A DNA stretch of 64,000 nucleotides from Caulobacteraceae bacterium (GCA_016703335.1 JADJCG010000006.1:1-64000), one strand, 5' to 3'; positions 8,940 to 18,646 are shown, numbered from the stretch's first letter. The notes: generated from the sequence alone by a model not told the origin. Numbers and translations: made by a program.

Positions 8940-9989
8940 GCGAAGCCCATTGCGGGCGGGGGCGGGTGCCGTTCAGTGTTGGGGGGGGCGGTTGTCGCGC
9001 GTTGTCGGCGGCTGTTGCTCGGGTGGCCGCTGCGCTTTGGCAAACCAACCAGCGTCGCTCACATGTTCGCCGTCGCGACGCGGCGCCTGGCTGCTATGCG
9101 CGGGAGCGGTAGCGGGCTTTGGCCGGCGATGGATCCTATCTCGGCCTTTTGGGCTGGTCGCGAGGACGCCGACGCGAGCGTCGAACATGCGCCGCCTGCC
9201 GCGCGTGGGCTGAAGCGCCGTTTGCGCGTGCGCCAGGTGCGGCGCTGCGCAGGCGGGCAGCGCGTGTGCGTGCGGGGGGCCACGTGGCGAGTTCGCGCCA
9301 GCCGCTGCGGAAGCGCGAGCAGGGGCCGGATTGACGCGGGGACGCGGCGCGGGTTGCGGTTTGTCGTCTTTCGCGGGTTCGGGCATCGCCACGCTGATTC
9401 GCGGGGGCGGGCGGGCGTGGTGGGCGCGAGCCGCCACGCGCCGGGTGCGCTTTCTGGCGGTGCGGGCGCTGCTCGCCGGCGCTTGGCGCGGGCGAGACGG
9501 GCCCGTTCAGCTGGCGCCGGGGGGCAGCCCCTGGCTTTGCGGGCGCCAGCTGCAGGTGCGGTGAACCGCGCGATTGGGGTGTCGGTGCTGAAGCGCCGTT
9601 GGGGGGCGGGCGCGGGCGCGCTACTTGCGTCGGTGCGATGCCGGATGGCGGCAGCCCGGTTCTGGCGTACGCTGCCGCACGCGCAACTGCTCCCCGGGCG
9701 GGCCGCTTGAGCGCTTACCCAAGGAGTTGGCGGCTTGCGCTCCGTGAAGGGTGCGTCCCCCCTGCGCTTTGGTCGCAGCGCGGCGGTCGCGTCCTTGGGA
9801 CTGGTGCCCTGCGGCGAGGCATGGGCAGCCAGCGGCTATGTTCACCGGGGGGCATTGGGCGGCCGCGCGCTAGTTGAGGTGCTTACACCACCGGCTACGC
9901 ACGCCTTGTCTGTGTAGGTTATCGTCTCGCGCGCGCGTGTGGGGGGGGGGGGGGGAGGCGGGGGGGGGCGCGTTTTGTCTTTTTCCGGC
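8940..9989. other. G-rich, gene-poor stretch
   Basis: I see no convincing gene here. The plus strand is strongly G-biased, with runs of 8 G at 8981-8988, 15 G at 9941-9955 and 9 G at 9960-9968. All frames give Arg/Gly/Ala- or Pro-rich low-complexity peptides. The minus strand at about 9350-9420 reads Pro/Ala/Lys-rich (PEPAKDDKPQPAPRP), which could be a remnant of a proline-rich protein. It sits between the two envelope operons, after the end of the MsbA-like gene. Confidence 0.5.
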
Positions 9990-11733
9990 TTAGCTCGCTT
10001 GTTCCGTGGATTGGAATTGGAGGCGCGAAAGGCGCGCGTAGAGGCCGTTCTTGGCGACGAGTTCGTCGTGGCGGCCGACTTCGACAATGCGGCCGCCTTC
10101 GAGCGCCAGGATGCGATCGGCGTCGCGCACGGTGGCGAGACGATGGGCGATGACGAGAACGGTGCGGCCTTTGGAGAGGCGCTTCAGCGCGTCTTGCACT
10201 TGCGCTTCGCTCTGTGCGTCGAGAGCGCTGGTGGCTTCGTCGAGCAGCAGGATCGGCGCGTCGCGGAGGAAGGCGCGGGCGAGAGCGATGCGTTGGCGTT
10301 CGCCGCCGGAGAGATTGCCGCCGCGTTCGCCGGCTAGGGTGTCGTAGCCGTTGGGCAGCGACACGATGAAGTCATGCGCGGCAGCGTTGCGCGCGGCTTC
10401 CTCGATCTCGACGTGCGAGGCGCCGGCGCGGCCCAGAGCGATGTTATTGCGGATGGTGTCGTTGAACAGCGCGGCTTCCTGCGCGACGAGAGAGATGGAA
10501 TTGCGCAGCGACACGACTTGCACGTCGCGGACGTCTTGGCCATCGACGCGGACTGAGCCTTTGGTGACGTCGTAGAGACGCGGCAGTAGGTTGAAGATGG
10601 TGGACTTGCCGGAGCCAGAGGGGCCGACGAGTGCGACGGTTTCGCCGGGCTCGACGGTGAAGCTGACGTCCGTGACGGCCGGGGCGTCGCCGTAGCTGAA
10701 GCCGACGCCTGAAAATTCGATGCGGCCAGCTTCGACGTGGAGCGGCTTGGCGCTGGGCTTGTCGTTGATGGCGATGGGCTCATCGATGAGGCCGAAGATG
10801 CGCGTCACGGCAGCCAGCGCTTCGTTCAGCATAGTGTTGAAGCCGCTGATCGAACGCGCGGCGGGCGTCGCCGCGGCCACCGACGGCGATCATGCCTATG
10901 AGATCGCCGATCGTCATCAGATTGTGCGCAATGCGAATCCCGGCGAGATAGAGGATGCCGGCGAGGGCGAGGCCGCCCAAGATTTCAAGCAGCGGCTGAC
11001 TGCGTGCACGATTGTGTGCGAGCTGCATGCCGAGGCGGCGCTGTTCTTCGAACGCAGCGTCGGCGCGCTCGGTCTCGCGCCGTTCGAGGCTATAGGTTTT
11101 CACAAAGCGCGAGGCGCCGAAGATTTCGCCGAGCAGCGCGGTGACGTGACCGATCTGTTCTTGTGCGATGCTTGTCTGCTTGCGCGCACGTTTGGCGATG
11201 GCGCTGAGGGGGCGTGCGGCGAGCGCAAAGACGCCGATGACGACCGACGCCAGCACCCAATCGAGCCAGAACATCATCGCGATGGAGCCGATCACGGTGA
11301 GGCTGTCGCGGAGTGATGTTTGCGCGGCGCGGACGAGTGCGTAGCCGACGATGGTGATGTCGTTAGTGAAGCGTGAGACGAGACGGCCGACGTCTTCGCG
11401 GGCAAAGCGTGCAAAATCGACGCTCATCAATTTTGCGAACATGGCGCTTTGCAGATCGCGCAGAATTTTGAGCGCGATGCCCTGGGTCATGATCGCCTGA
11501 CCCCACATGCCTGCGGCGCGGATCACGACGATGCCCATCGCTACGGCCGGCACGAGTGCGATCTTGTCGAGGTCTTTGGCCGCGATGCTGTCGGTGGCGA
11601 ATTTCAGGATCCAGGCATAAGAAGCCGACGCGGCCGCGACGACCACCAGCACGGGCGCGAGCGCCAGCAGGTCGATCTTGTAGCGCCAGATGTACTGGCG
11701 CCAGAGCCGGGAAAGGACAGCGCCAGCCTCCAT
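9990..11733 (-). CDS. MsbA-like ABC exporter (fused permease/ATPase), one frameshift
   Basis: This half-transporter of about 580 residues has about six membrane helices followed by a nucleotide-binding domain. Walker A is GPSGSGKST, the signature is LSGGERQRIALARAF, Walker B is ILLLDEATSALD and the H-loop IAHRLATV. The frame breaks at about 10880, where one extra base separates GDLIGMIA from VAAATPAARSISGFN. The start at 11733 lies 10 bases after DUF4170. Its place in the pmbA-cysQ-DUF4170 operon, beside Kdo/lipid A genes, suggests lipid or LPS-precursor flipping. MsbA identity is not proven. Confidence 0.82.
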
Positions 11734-11742
11734 CGCGTCAGA

Positions 11743-11989
11743 TCACATCTCGCCTTCGGGATCGGTCCCGGGATCGAGCAGGCGATGGGCGTGGATGATG
11801 AAATAGCGCATGCGCGCGTTGTCGATCGTGCGCTGTGCGGCGCCTTTCCAGGCGTCGTAAGCGGCGCGGTAGTTCGGATAGGCGCCGACAAAGTGCACCG
11901 CCGCGAGATCGATGAACTCGGGGCGATCGAGGTCCTTCATCTCGCCGCCGATGACGAGGTGGAGAAGCTGGCGGTTGTTGCTCGCTCAT
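11743..11989 (-). CDS. DUF4170 domain-containing protein, one frameshift
   Basis: This is a small protein of about 81 residues. From the ATG at 11989 (MSEQQ) one extra base at about 11972 leads into RQLLHLVIGGEMKDLDRPEF, then FVGAYPNYRAAYDAWKGAAQ, DNARMRYFIIHAHRLLDP. This is the DUF4170 pattern. The family is alphaproteobacterial and of unknown function, usually found between cysQ and lipid A genes, as here. The start lies 7 bases past the cysQ stop. Confidence 0.8.
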
Positions 11990-11995
11990 GTGCCT

Positions 11996-12830
11996 TTAGC
12001 CGCCGGCCGGCCCGGGGGGGGGGGGCGGGGTTGCGGGGGCCTGGTTTGGAGGGGTAATTGGGCGCTCCGCCGCCTGGGGGGGGGGGCCCGCGCCAGCGGC
12101 CACGACGCCGGGCACGCGGGTTCTGGTTGTTGAAGGCAAGCGGACCGCCCCACAGTTCGGTGACCGCGCCGCCGGCGGCTTCGACGATGGCGGCGCCCGC
12201 GGCGACATCCCATTCGTGTTTCCAGCCAAACAGCATGGTCGCGTCGCCCATGCCAGCGGCAACCAGCGCCAGGCGATAGGCGATCGAGTGGCGCTCGATG
12301 ACATCCATCTTTGGCCAGGGCGTCGGCCAGCGTTTGTCGGCGAAGCGGTTCTTTTGGCCGATCATCCGCGCGCCTTCGAGATTGGCGATGTCGGTGACCT
12401 TCATGGGCATGCCGTTGAAGAACGCGCCGTGGCCGACGATGCCGGTGAACATCTCGTCGGTCATTGGATTGAAGATCGCGCCGCCATAGGCGCGCGTGCC
12501 GTCGATGAGGCCGATGCTGATGGTCCATTGCGGCGTCTTGCCGATGAGCGAAGCGGTGCCGTCGATCGGGTCGAGCATGAAGGTGCGCGCTTTGCCGATG
12601 CGATATTCGGGATTGTCGGGCGTTTCTTCCGAGAGCCAGCCGTAATCCGGGCGCTTGGAGAGAAGCTTGATCTCCAGCATCGCGTCGACGGCTTTGTCGA
12701 CGTTGGTGACGGGGCCGGCTTCGCCTTTGGACTGGATCTCAAGCGGCTTCAGCGACAGCTCGCGCGCCAACGTTCCCGCTTCGCGAGCACAGCTCTCCAG
12801 CAGTTCGAGTTCAGACGCCGCCGATTGCAA
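11996..12830 (-). CDS. cysQ: Inositol monophosphatase family, 3'(2'),5'-bisphosphate nucleotidase CysQ-like; 3' end corrupted
   Basis: This is a Mg-dependent phosphatase of the IMPase fold. Metal-site motifs are WLSEETPD (~65), DPIDGTASLIGKTPQW (~87-102) and HEWDVAAGAAIVEAAGG (~205-220). It would hydrolyse 3'-phosphoadenosine 5'-phosphate or a related compound. The last ~45 codons cross two plus-strand poly-G runs (12014-12025 and 12076-12086). After NNQNPR the frames turn into proline-rich nonsense. The stop at 11996 is inferred from the spacing to DUF4170. The start overlaps pmbA by 20 bases. Confidence 0.8.
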
Positions 12831-14158
12831 GGTCGTCCACGATCAAGCTGGAAATTTCGAGGGAGCCGCGATTGTCGACGTCGGAGCCGGTGCGCAGGCG
12901 TTTGAATATGTCGAGCAGATTGCCGGCGACGGTGATCTCGCTGACGGGATGAACGATCTCGCCATTCTCGAACCAGTAGCCCGAGACGCCGACCGACCAA
13001 TCCGCCGTGTTGGGATTGAGCGAAGGCGAGAACATGTCGGTGACGAAGACGCCTTTGCCGGCGTTCTTCATCATGGTGGGCAGATCTTCCGTGCCTGGCT
13101 TCACGAAGACGTTCGAGGTGGCGATGCCCGGCGGGCCGCCGTGCCCGGCGGTGGCGTGGCCGTTGGGCTCGAGATTGAGCTGGCGTGCGGCGGATGCGTT
13201 GAGGAGCCACATCGTCAGCACGCCGTCGTCGATGAGCGCCGCGGGCGAAACCGCGCCACCTTCGCCGTCGAACCAGCGGCTGCTGGAGCAAGCGCTTCAC
13301 GAACGGATCTTCATGGATGCGGAAGCCTTCCGCGAAGATACGCTGACCCATCTTGTCTTTGAGGAACGACACGCCGCGCGCCACGGCAGCGCCCGAGATC
13401 GCTGAGAAGAAGGGCGAGATGATGCGGCCGGCGAGACGGTTCTCGAAAATCACAGAAGCTTTTTGGCTGTTGATCTTGCGTGCGCCGATGCGCTTGGCGG
13501 TGCGTTCGCCGGCGATGCGGCCGATTTCTTCGGGTGACGGAAGATCGGCGAAGAAGCGTTTGGTGCGCCACTCATAGTCGCGCTCCATTTCATCGTCCTT
13601 CTCCGCAACCGGCTGTGTGCCGAGCGAATAGGAGGTGCCGGCTTCAAAGCCTTCGAAGCCGGTTGAGGTCATGTGCACGAAGGTGGAGTGCTCGCTCGAT
13701 GCGCCGCCGCCGCCGGAATTGGCGATGCCAGGGATGGCGAGCGAGGCGGCTTCGCAGCGTTTGGCAAGTTCGAGCAATTGCTCGGGCGTTGGGCGCGCGG
13801 TGTCGGATTGTTCGAGGTCGGGCGCTGCGCCTTTGGCGTGATAGCGGGCGTCGAGGAGGCCCGCGAATTTGTCCTCGGGCGCGAACTTGGCCATCGCGAC
13901 GGTGCGCTCGGCGAGGTCCTTCAGGCCCTTGGCGGAGAGGTCGGTCGAGGAGGCGGCTGCCTGTTTTTTGCCGATGAAGGCGCGCAGAGCCACGGAGCGG
14001 GCTTCCTCGCGCTCCATGCCTTCCAGCTCGCCCATGCGCACTTCGGCCGAGATGCTCTCCCGGATGGCCAAGGAGGCCTCGGAAGTGTCGGCGCCGGCTT
14101 GTTTTGCGTAATCGATTAGGGCCGCGAGAGCGGCGTGGGACTCAGTGTCGAAGGCCAT
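12811..14158 (-). CDS. pmbA: TldE/PmbA family metallopeptidase-like protein, one frameshift
   Basis: This protein of about 448 residues belongs to the TldD/PmbA family. The N-terminal part shows AEVRMGELEGMEREEARSV and the middle GFEGFEAGTSYSLGTQPVAE and ERTAKRIGARKINSQKASVI. The C-terminal half (GHATAGHGGPPGIATSNVFV, DMFSPSLNPNTADWSVGVSG) is in another frame from about 13270 on. PmbA/TldE works with TldD in proteolysis of small peptides; tldD is not in this window. It is the first gene of the operon ending with the MsbA-like exporter. Confidence 0.85.
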
Positions 14159-14218
14159 CCCGGCAACATGGCCCTGCCGGTCCGCCGGGGCAATTGGCTA
14201 GCTGCGGTAACCGATTAT

Positions 14219-14623
14219 TCAGAGCTGCTGGGCGAGCCCGGCCCAGATGAGGCCGCCGCCGATCAGGGCGTAGGCGATCCAGGTCAGGACCATCCCGAAC
14301 ATGCGTCCGGCATTGAGTGTGCCGGTGTGCAGCCCCCAGCCGTGCAAAATTCTGCCGAGGGTCAAAGAAATTCCTGAGGCGTGCAAAAGCCAGATGGGGG
14401 TCGCGGGGTCGAAAAGAGCCAGCAAAGTGATGCCGACGAGGCCCGCGGGGATGTACTCGGCGGCGTTGCCGTGAGCGCGCACGGCGCGGCCGAAAGCTTC
14501 GTTGTCGCCGTGGCCCAACGTGATCTTGTGCTTGCGGCGACCGGCGACCACTAGCACTGCGAGCACCAGCAGAATGAGTATGTTTACGCCTGCATAAAGC
14601 GCGGCAACCTCAAGACGCAGCAT
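14219..14623 (-). CDS. MAPEG family membrane protein
   Basis: This 134-residue protein has four predicted helices. The family pattern RAVRAHGNAAEYIPAGLVGI and the Arg-containing SLTLGRILHGWGL are clear. MAPEG proteins in bacteria are glutathione-linked membrane enzymes of mostly unknown substrate. It is a single intact gene. Confidence 0.82.
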   Translation of the reverse strand: MLRLEVAALYAGVNILILLVLAVLVVAGRRKHKITLGHGDNEAFGRAVRAHGNAAEYIPAGLVGITLLALFDPATPIWLLHASGISLTLGRILHGWGLHTGTLNAGRMFGMVLTWIAYALIGGGLIWAGLAQQL

Positions 14624-14683
14624 GAATGAACTCCCTACGCGTCTGCTCTAAGCCGCAGACAATCCGCATTTCAACCTTTTGTT

Positions 14684-14929
14684 TTGCTTTCAGAAACCGC
14701 GTGTTCACACGGACTAGGCATTATCTGCCCAACAAAGAATGCCTCGAAGGCAGGGTTGGGTGGTTTGATCGACGCGAGCTTCATCTTAGGCGTCGCATGG
14801 GCGATGTTCGCGGCGGCAGCAGGCACTGGCCTTGCAGCCGTCGCGATAGCCTTGTTCCGTAAAGCTGAAGATAGCGATTACGATTTCGCGGCGGGCTACA
14901 ATGCGCTCGCGCCGATGCTCGGCGACTAA
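14684..14929 (+). CDS. Hypothetical small membrane protein
   Basis: An 81-codon frame ends with a plausible membrane helix (FILGVAWAMFAAAAGTGLAAVAIALF) and an acidic tail EDSDYDFAAGYNALAPMLGD. The first ~25 codons do not look coding. A TTG at 14765 preceded by 'gggttgggtgg' could be the real start and would give about 54 residues. I do not recognise a family. A gene is likely but its extent is uncertain. Confidence 0.35.
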   Translation: MLSETACSHGLGIICPTKNASKAGLGGLIDASFILGVAWAMFAAAAGTGLAAVAIALFRKAEDSDYDFAAGYNALAPMLGD

Positions 14930-15011
14930 GTTCCTCGCCGACTAAATTACAAAAAACAAAACGACACGCATCACGCCGCGCCGCTAAGGTCGCGCGCGTG
15001 GAGGCGTGTTC

Positions 15012-15470
15012 ATGAAATTACGTGCGATCGTGTTGGCGTTGGCTTTGGCCGCGTGCGGACAAACTGGCGAGCAACAAGCCGAAGTTCCAACAGGGCCCGC
15101 GGGGCCTGATCCTGCCACGCTGAACATCGAGATCGGCCGCTATGGCGCGATGCTGTCTCAAGTCAGCGATCAAACCGCCGAGCGGCCGGGTTCGACTGAG
15201 CCGGATTACACATCGCAACGCGATCTCGCTCGGCGTTTGCGCGAGGCGGTTTGGGCCTACAACCTTCAGCGCTCGCAGCTTTGCTCTAAGGGGCTGTTCG
15301 TCGAGCGCGCGTGCGGGCCCGCTTACGAGCCGGTTTGGATGTCCGAGCCCGCGACGCGTGAGCCGACGCTTGAAGAAATCCAGTCGCGGAGCAATGCGCT
15401 CGGCGAGGAAGTGCATGCCTTTCGGGGCGCGGTTTGCGATGATGCCGAAGTCGCGCGTGCCGGAAGATGA
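15012..15470 (+). CDS. Hypothetical lipoprotein
   Basis: The start at 15012 is placed 7 bases after GGAGG. MKLRAIVLALALAACGQ has a lipobox (ALAAC). The rest is hydrophilic with four further Cys in the mature part (SQLCSKGLFVERACGPAYEP and AVCDDAE). This small alphaproteobacterial lipoprotein type has no known function. The frame ends at 15470; a shift at about 15460 may hide a short true tail (VPEDERMAVCP) running to about 15490. Confidence 0.6.
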   Translation: MKLRAIVLALALAACGQTGEQQAEVPTGPAGPDPATLNIEIGRYGAMLSQVSDQTAERPGSTEPDYTSQRDLARRLREAVWAYNLQRSQLCSKGLFVERACGPAYEPVWMSEPATREPTLEEIQSRSNALGEEVHAFRGAVCDDAEVARAGR

Positions 15471-15521
15471 GCGGATGGCGGTTTGCCCGGATGGAGGAGG
15501 CTGGCCCTGCGGGCCAAGATT

Positions 15522-16167
15522 TCAGCGCAGCGTCCAACGCACCGGCGCGCTTAACCTCGGCGTCTTCGAGCGCGCGGGTGACGGGGATGTCGTAGGCGGC
15601 GATTTGTTCGAGTTGGTCGCGCGGTAAGTAGGTGCGGCCGGGGTCGCCGATGAGCACGGTTTTGCTGGCGGCTTGTTGTTCGATGAGCCAAGCGAGCACG
15701 CGCGGGGCGAGATCGCGATCGTAGAAGAGATCGCCGACGAGGATGACTTCCGCGTCCGTTGGCTTGCCGACGGGATCGTCGCCGCTTGTTTCGACCACGA
15801 CGCTATTCAGTTCGGCGTTGAGGACCGCGGCGTGTGAGGCGAAGGCGTCGATGTCGATCGCGAGCGTCGACCTTGCGCCGGCTTTCATCGCGGCGATGGC
15901 GACGAGGCCTGAGCCGGAGGCGACATCCATCACGGTTTTGCCGCGCACGGTTTCGGGGTGATCGAGGATGTAGCGCGCGAGCGCTTGCCCGCCCGCCCAC
16001 GCGAATGCCCAGAACGGCGGTGGGAGGCCGAGTTCGCCGAGTTGGTCTTCGGTGAGCTGCCATAAGCTCACGGCGTCATCGGCGAGATACAGCGAAAGCT
16101 CCGGCACATGGCTCGGCGCAAGCACGCGTGTGTTTTCGCGGATGAAGGCGGGGATGTCGGAGATCAA
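15522..16167 (-). CDS. Class I SAM-dependent methyltransferase (ETFB lysine methyltransferase/METTL20-like), frameshift at 3' end
   Basis: The protein has about 214 residues. Motif I is VMDVASGSGLVAIAAMKAGA, preceded by PPFWAFAWAGGQALARYIL, the hallmark of the METTL20/ETFB-lysine methyltransferase group. Post-I is LAIDIDAFA and the DLFYDRDLA motif follows. The frame runs on past the natural end. One extra base after AEVKR (about 15545) hides a short tail and the stop at 15522-15524. Its likely role is methylation of the electron transfer flavoprotein beta subunit or another protein. It overlaps the desaturase gene end by 4 bases. Confidence 0.72.
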
Positions 16168-17089
16168 GCTGGCTGCGCCACCGGCTTGTTCGTCGCTTCA
16201 CCCAGTACGCTCACATAGCCCGGCGCGATGTGCATGCGCGACCAGTAGCCTTTGTCCATCAGCGATTTGTGCAGGCGCTCTAGGCGATAGCAGGGCACGT
16301 GCATGAAGACGTGGTGCTCGCCGTGGAAGTGGACCCAGTAGGGCGCGATGAAGAGGCGTTCGAGAACGTTGGCGAGCGTTGTGCGCGCGTGGGTGAAGGG
16401 ATCGTCTTGGGTTTTGACGCAGGCGTGCTCGGCGATGTTGCGCAGGCGCGTGACGAGCGGGAGCCAGGTCGCCATCGGCACGATCCAGAGTGCGAAGTAC
16501 GCCCACCAATAACCGGCGACGCTTAGGGCGACGAGCAGGAGTGCATTCGCAACCAAGAAGTGCGCGTTGCTGCCGTTGACGACTTCGCCCGGCTTGCGGT
16601 TGCCGAAGATTTGCGCGGTGCGTTGCTTGAAGAATGTTTGGCCGGTGAGGTCGCGCGCGATTTTGCGCCAGAGCGAGTTGCGCGTGATTGGGAATGGCGC
16701 GGAGAGCGATTTGTCGGGATCTTCGGGCTGCTCAGTGAAGCGGTGATGCTTCAGATGGTATGCGCGGTACGAGGCGAGCCGCGCGCCGACGGGCGCGGCG
16801 CAGAGCCATTCGCCGACCCAATTGTTGATCTTGGTGTTTGGGAGCAGCGCGCCGTGGGCGGCGTCGTGCATCAGAATCGCAAGGCCGAGTTGCGCGCGCC
16901 GATGAGCATGACGGCCAGGATATACGTGAGCGGGTTCGGCCAGACGACGAACATCGCGCCGGCGGCGAAGATGAGACCCCAAGCGCCGGCGACGCAGGCG
17001 AGACCCAACCACGATGAGCGCTTGGAGAAGCGCGCCCATTCTTCGTGCGTGAACACGTCTTTCGGATCGATGCGCGCGACGGCAGGCAT
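16164..17089 (-). CDS. Fatty acid desaturase family protein, one frameshift
   Basis: This integral membrane di-iron enzyme has about 308 residues. Three histidine boxes are HDAAH, HLKHH and HGEHHVFMH, with membrane spans between. The first 70 residues (MPAVARIDPKDVFTHEEWAR) lie in one frame. One missing C in 'gcgcgc(c)aactc' at about 16880 moves the rest to another. The joint reads MLIGARQLGLAILMHDAAHG. The acyl or carotenoid-like substrate cannot be told. Confidence 0.82.
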
Positions 17090-17120
17090 GGGCGTGGTTT
17101 AGCGCATAGTCGCAGGCGTG

Positions 17121-17823
17121 TCAGCTTGTGGGCAGTGTTTCCGCAAATGCGAAGACGCGGCGTAAGCCAGCTTCGCCGACGCGCGTGAACTCCAAGACGC
17201 GGCTGCCGCGCTTTTGTGTGACCCAGCCGCGTTCGAAGACTTCATCGAGGATCGCGGCGCCGAGCGCGCCGGCGATATGGTGGCGGCGGACGCTCCAATC
17301 GAGGCACGCGCGGCAGACAGGGCGCGCGCCGTTTTCGAGGTCTTCAAGATCGACGCCGAAGGTTTGCACTTTCACGCGGCCGAGCTTGGTGAGCGTGAAT
17401 GTCTTCTCCGGGCCGGGGATGATCCACTTGTTTTTGAGGAACGCGTCGAAGAGCGCGACACCGAGATCGCCGGCGAGGTGATCGTAGCAAACGCGCGCGT
17501 GGCGGAGCGCAGGTTCCTTGGGGCCAGGACGCGTGCGCAATGCTTTCGCGCGCGGCGACACCCATTAACGTTTCGAGCAGGCCTGCAACGTCAGCGTCAG
17601 CAAGGCGGTAATAGCGATGGCGGCCTTGCGCTTCGACAGCGACGAGGCTGCCATCAACAAGCTTTGAAAGATGTGAGCTTGCGGTTTGTTTGGTGACGCC
17701 GGCTTCGAGCGCGAGTTCGCTCGCAGTGAATGCGTCGCCGTTCAACAGTGCTGTCAGCATGTTGGCGCGTGCGGGATCGCCGACCATTGCGGCGATAGCT
17801 GCGATATTGGGACCGTCTCTCAT
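17121..17823 (-). CDS. ArsR/SmtB family transcriptional regulator with C-terminal extension, one frameshift
   Basis: The protein starts MRDGPNIAAIAAMVGDPARA, typical of ArsR proteins of this kind. A winged helix follows (TASELALEAGVTKQTASSHL) and then SGSLVAVEAQGRHRYYRLA-like wing. The second half (RHARVCYDHLAGDLGVALFD, then RACLDWSVRRHHIAGALGAA) is in a second frame after about 17540. No classical metal CxC motif is in the DNA-binding helix. A palindrome at 17841-17864 lies just upstream, between it and the divergent NIPSNAP gene, which suggests local control. Confidence 0.78.
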
Positions 17824-17840
17824 CAAAAGCTCATATGGGG

Positions 17841-17864
17841 ATGGTTCGACCATAGTCGAACCAT
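17841..17864. promoter_or_regulatory. Perfect 10-bp inverted repeat, probable ArsR operator
   Basis: Arms ATGGTTCGAC and GTCGAACCAT are separated by CATA. The site lies 18 bases upstream of the ArsR start and 46 bases upstream of the NIPSNAP start, so one dimer could block both promoters. Confidence 0.6.
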
Positions 17865-17909
17865 GGGCGTCTCGCAATCCGCTAGGTTTGGCGGTGAAGG
17901 AGCCCAGAT

Positions 17910-18214
17910 ATGCTGACATGCTGTATTCGTTACGAAATCGATCCGTTCAAAAGGCGCAGTTTGAACGGTATGCGCGCGTCTGGGGAGAAGCCATTCCCCG
18001 CTGCGGGGCGGACTTGATTGGGTATTTCGCGCCGCACGAGGGATCGGCGACGCTTGCGTACGGACTGTACAACATCGCTAGTTTGGCCGCGTATGAGGAA
18101 TATCGGGCGCGCTTAGCGGCCGATCAGGCGGGACGCGAGAATTACGAGTTCGCGAAAGCGGAACGATTCATTCTGCGCGAGGATCGGACGTTTCTGAAAT
18201 TGTGCTCGAAATGA
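17910..18214 (+). CDS. NIPSNAP family protein, one frameshift
   Basis: The protein has about 101 residues and a ferredoxin-like dimeric alpha-beta barrel. From the ATG at 17910 it reads MLTCCIRYEIDPFK. A missing A in the A-run at about 17955 shifts it to KAQFERYARVWGEAIPRCGA, then GYFAPHEGSATLAYGLYNIA. This pattern matches bacterial NIPSNAP proteins. The stop overlaps the next start (ATGA), so the pair is probably cotranslated under the ArsR-type regulator. Confidence 0.72.
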
Positions 18215-18585
18215 TCGCGGTGATCTTCGAGGTCGAGCCTGCGGATCGCGATGCGTATTTCCGGATCGCTGGCGAGTTGCGGCCGTTGCTGGATGAGATC
18301 GACGGGTTTGTTTCGATCGAGCGGTTTCAGAGCTTGAGTGATGACGGGCGTGTGCTGTCGTTGTCGTTTTGGCGGGACGAGGCGGCGGTTGCGGCTTGGC
18401 GGAATGTGGAAGCGCACCGCGTTGCGCAGGCAGCGGGGCGAGGTGGCGTCTTCCGGAATTATCGGCTGCGGGTTGCGGAAGTGGTGCGGGATTATGGGAT
18501 GCGGGAGCGGGGAGAGGCGCCGTCGGACTCCGTCGTCATCCTGGGGCTTGGCGAAGCCAAGAGCCCGGGATCCAGGGGATCGTAA
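18211..18585 (+). CDS. Antibiotic biosynthesis monooxygenase (ABM) domain protein
   Basis: The start ATG overlaps the NIPSNAP stop. MIAVIFEVEPADRDAYFRIA, FVSIERFQSLSDDGRVLSLS and FWRDEAAVAAWRNVEAHRVA show the ABM dimeric barrel, including the conserved W..HR region. These proteins are small oxygenases or haem/quinone-binding enzymes; the substrate is unknown. The last ~17 codons run into a palindromic repeat (18526-18646), so the C-terminal peptide after RERGEAP is repeat-encoded. Confidence 0.75.
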   Translation: MIAVIFEVEPADRDAYFRIAGELRPLLDEIDGFVSIERFQSLSDDGRVLSLSFWRDEAAVAAWRNVEAHRVAQAAGRGGVFRNYRLRVAEVVRDYGMRERGEAPSDSVVILGLGEAKSPGSRGS

Positions 18586-18646
18586 AGCGCGGCTTGTTGC
18601 CCTGGATCCCGGCTCGCGCTGCCGCGCGATCCAGGATGACGGAGTC
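18526..18646. repeat. Palindromic intergenic repeat element (REP-like)
   Basis: The outer arms are gactccgtcgtcatcctgg (18526-18544) and ccaggatgacggagtc (18631-18646), pairing with a 3-nt bulge. The inner arms are agcccgggatccaggg (18562-18577) and ccctggatcccggct (18600-18614). The element lies between two convergent genes and contributes coding sequence to the end of both the ABM gene and the shifted alkA frame. This type of 'actccgtcatcctg...ggatcccg' hairpin is commonly dispersed in alphaproteobacterial genomes. Confidence 0.7.

Noticed and set aside
9060..9900. CRISPR array or tandem repeats in the G-rich block
   Set aside because: No regularly spaced direct repeats were found; only homopolymer and low-complexity G/C tracts.
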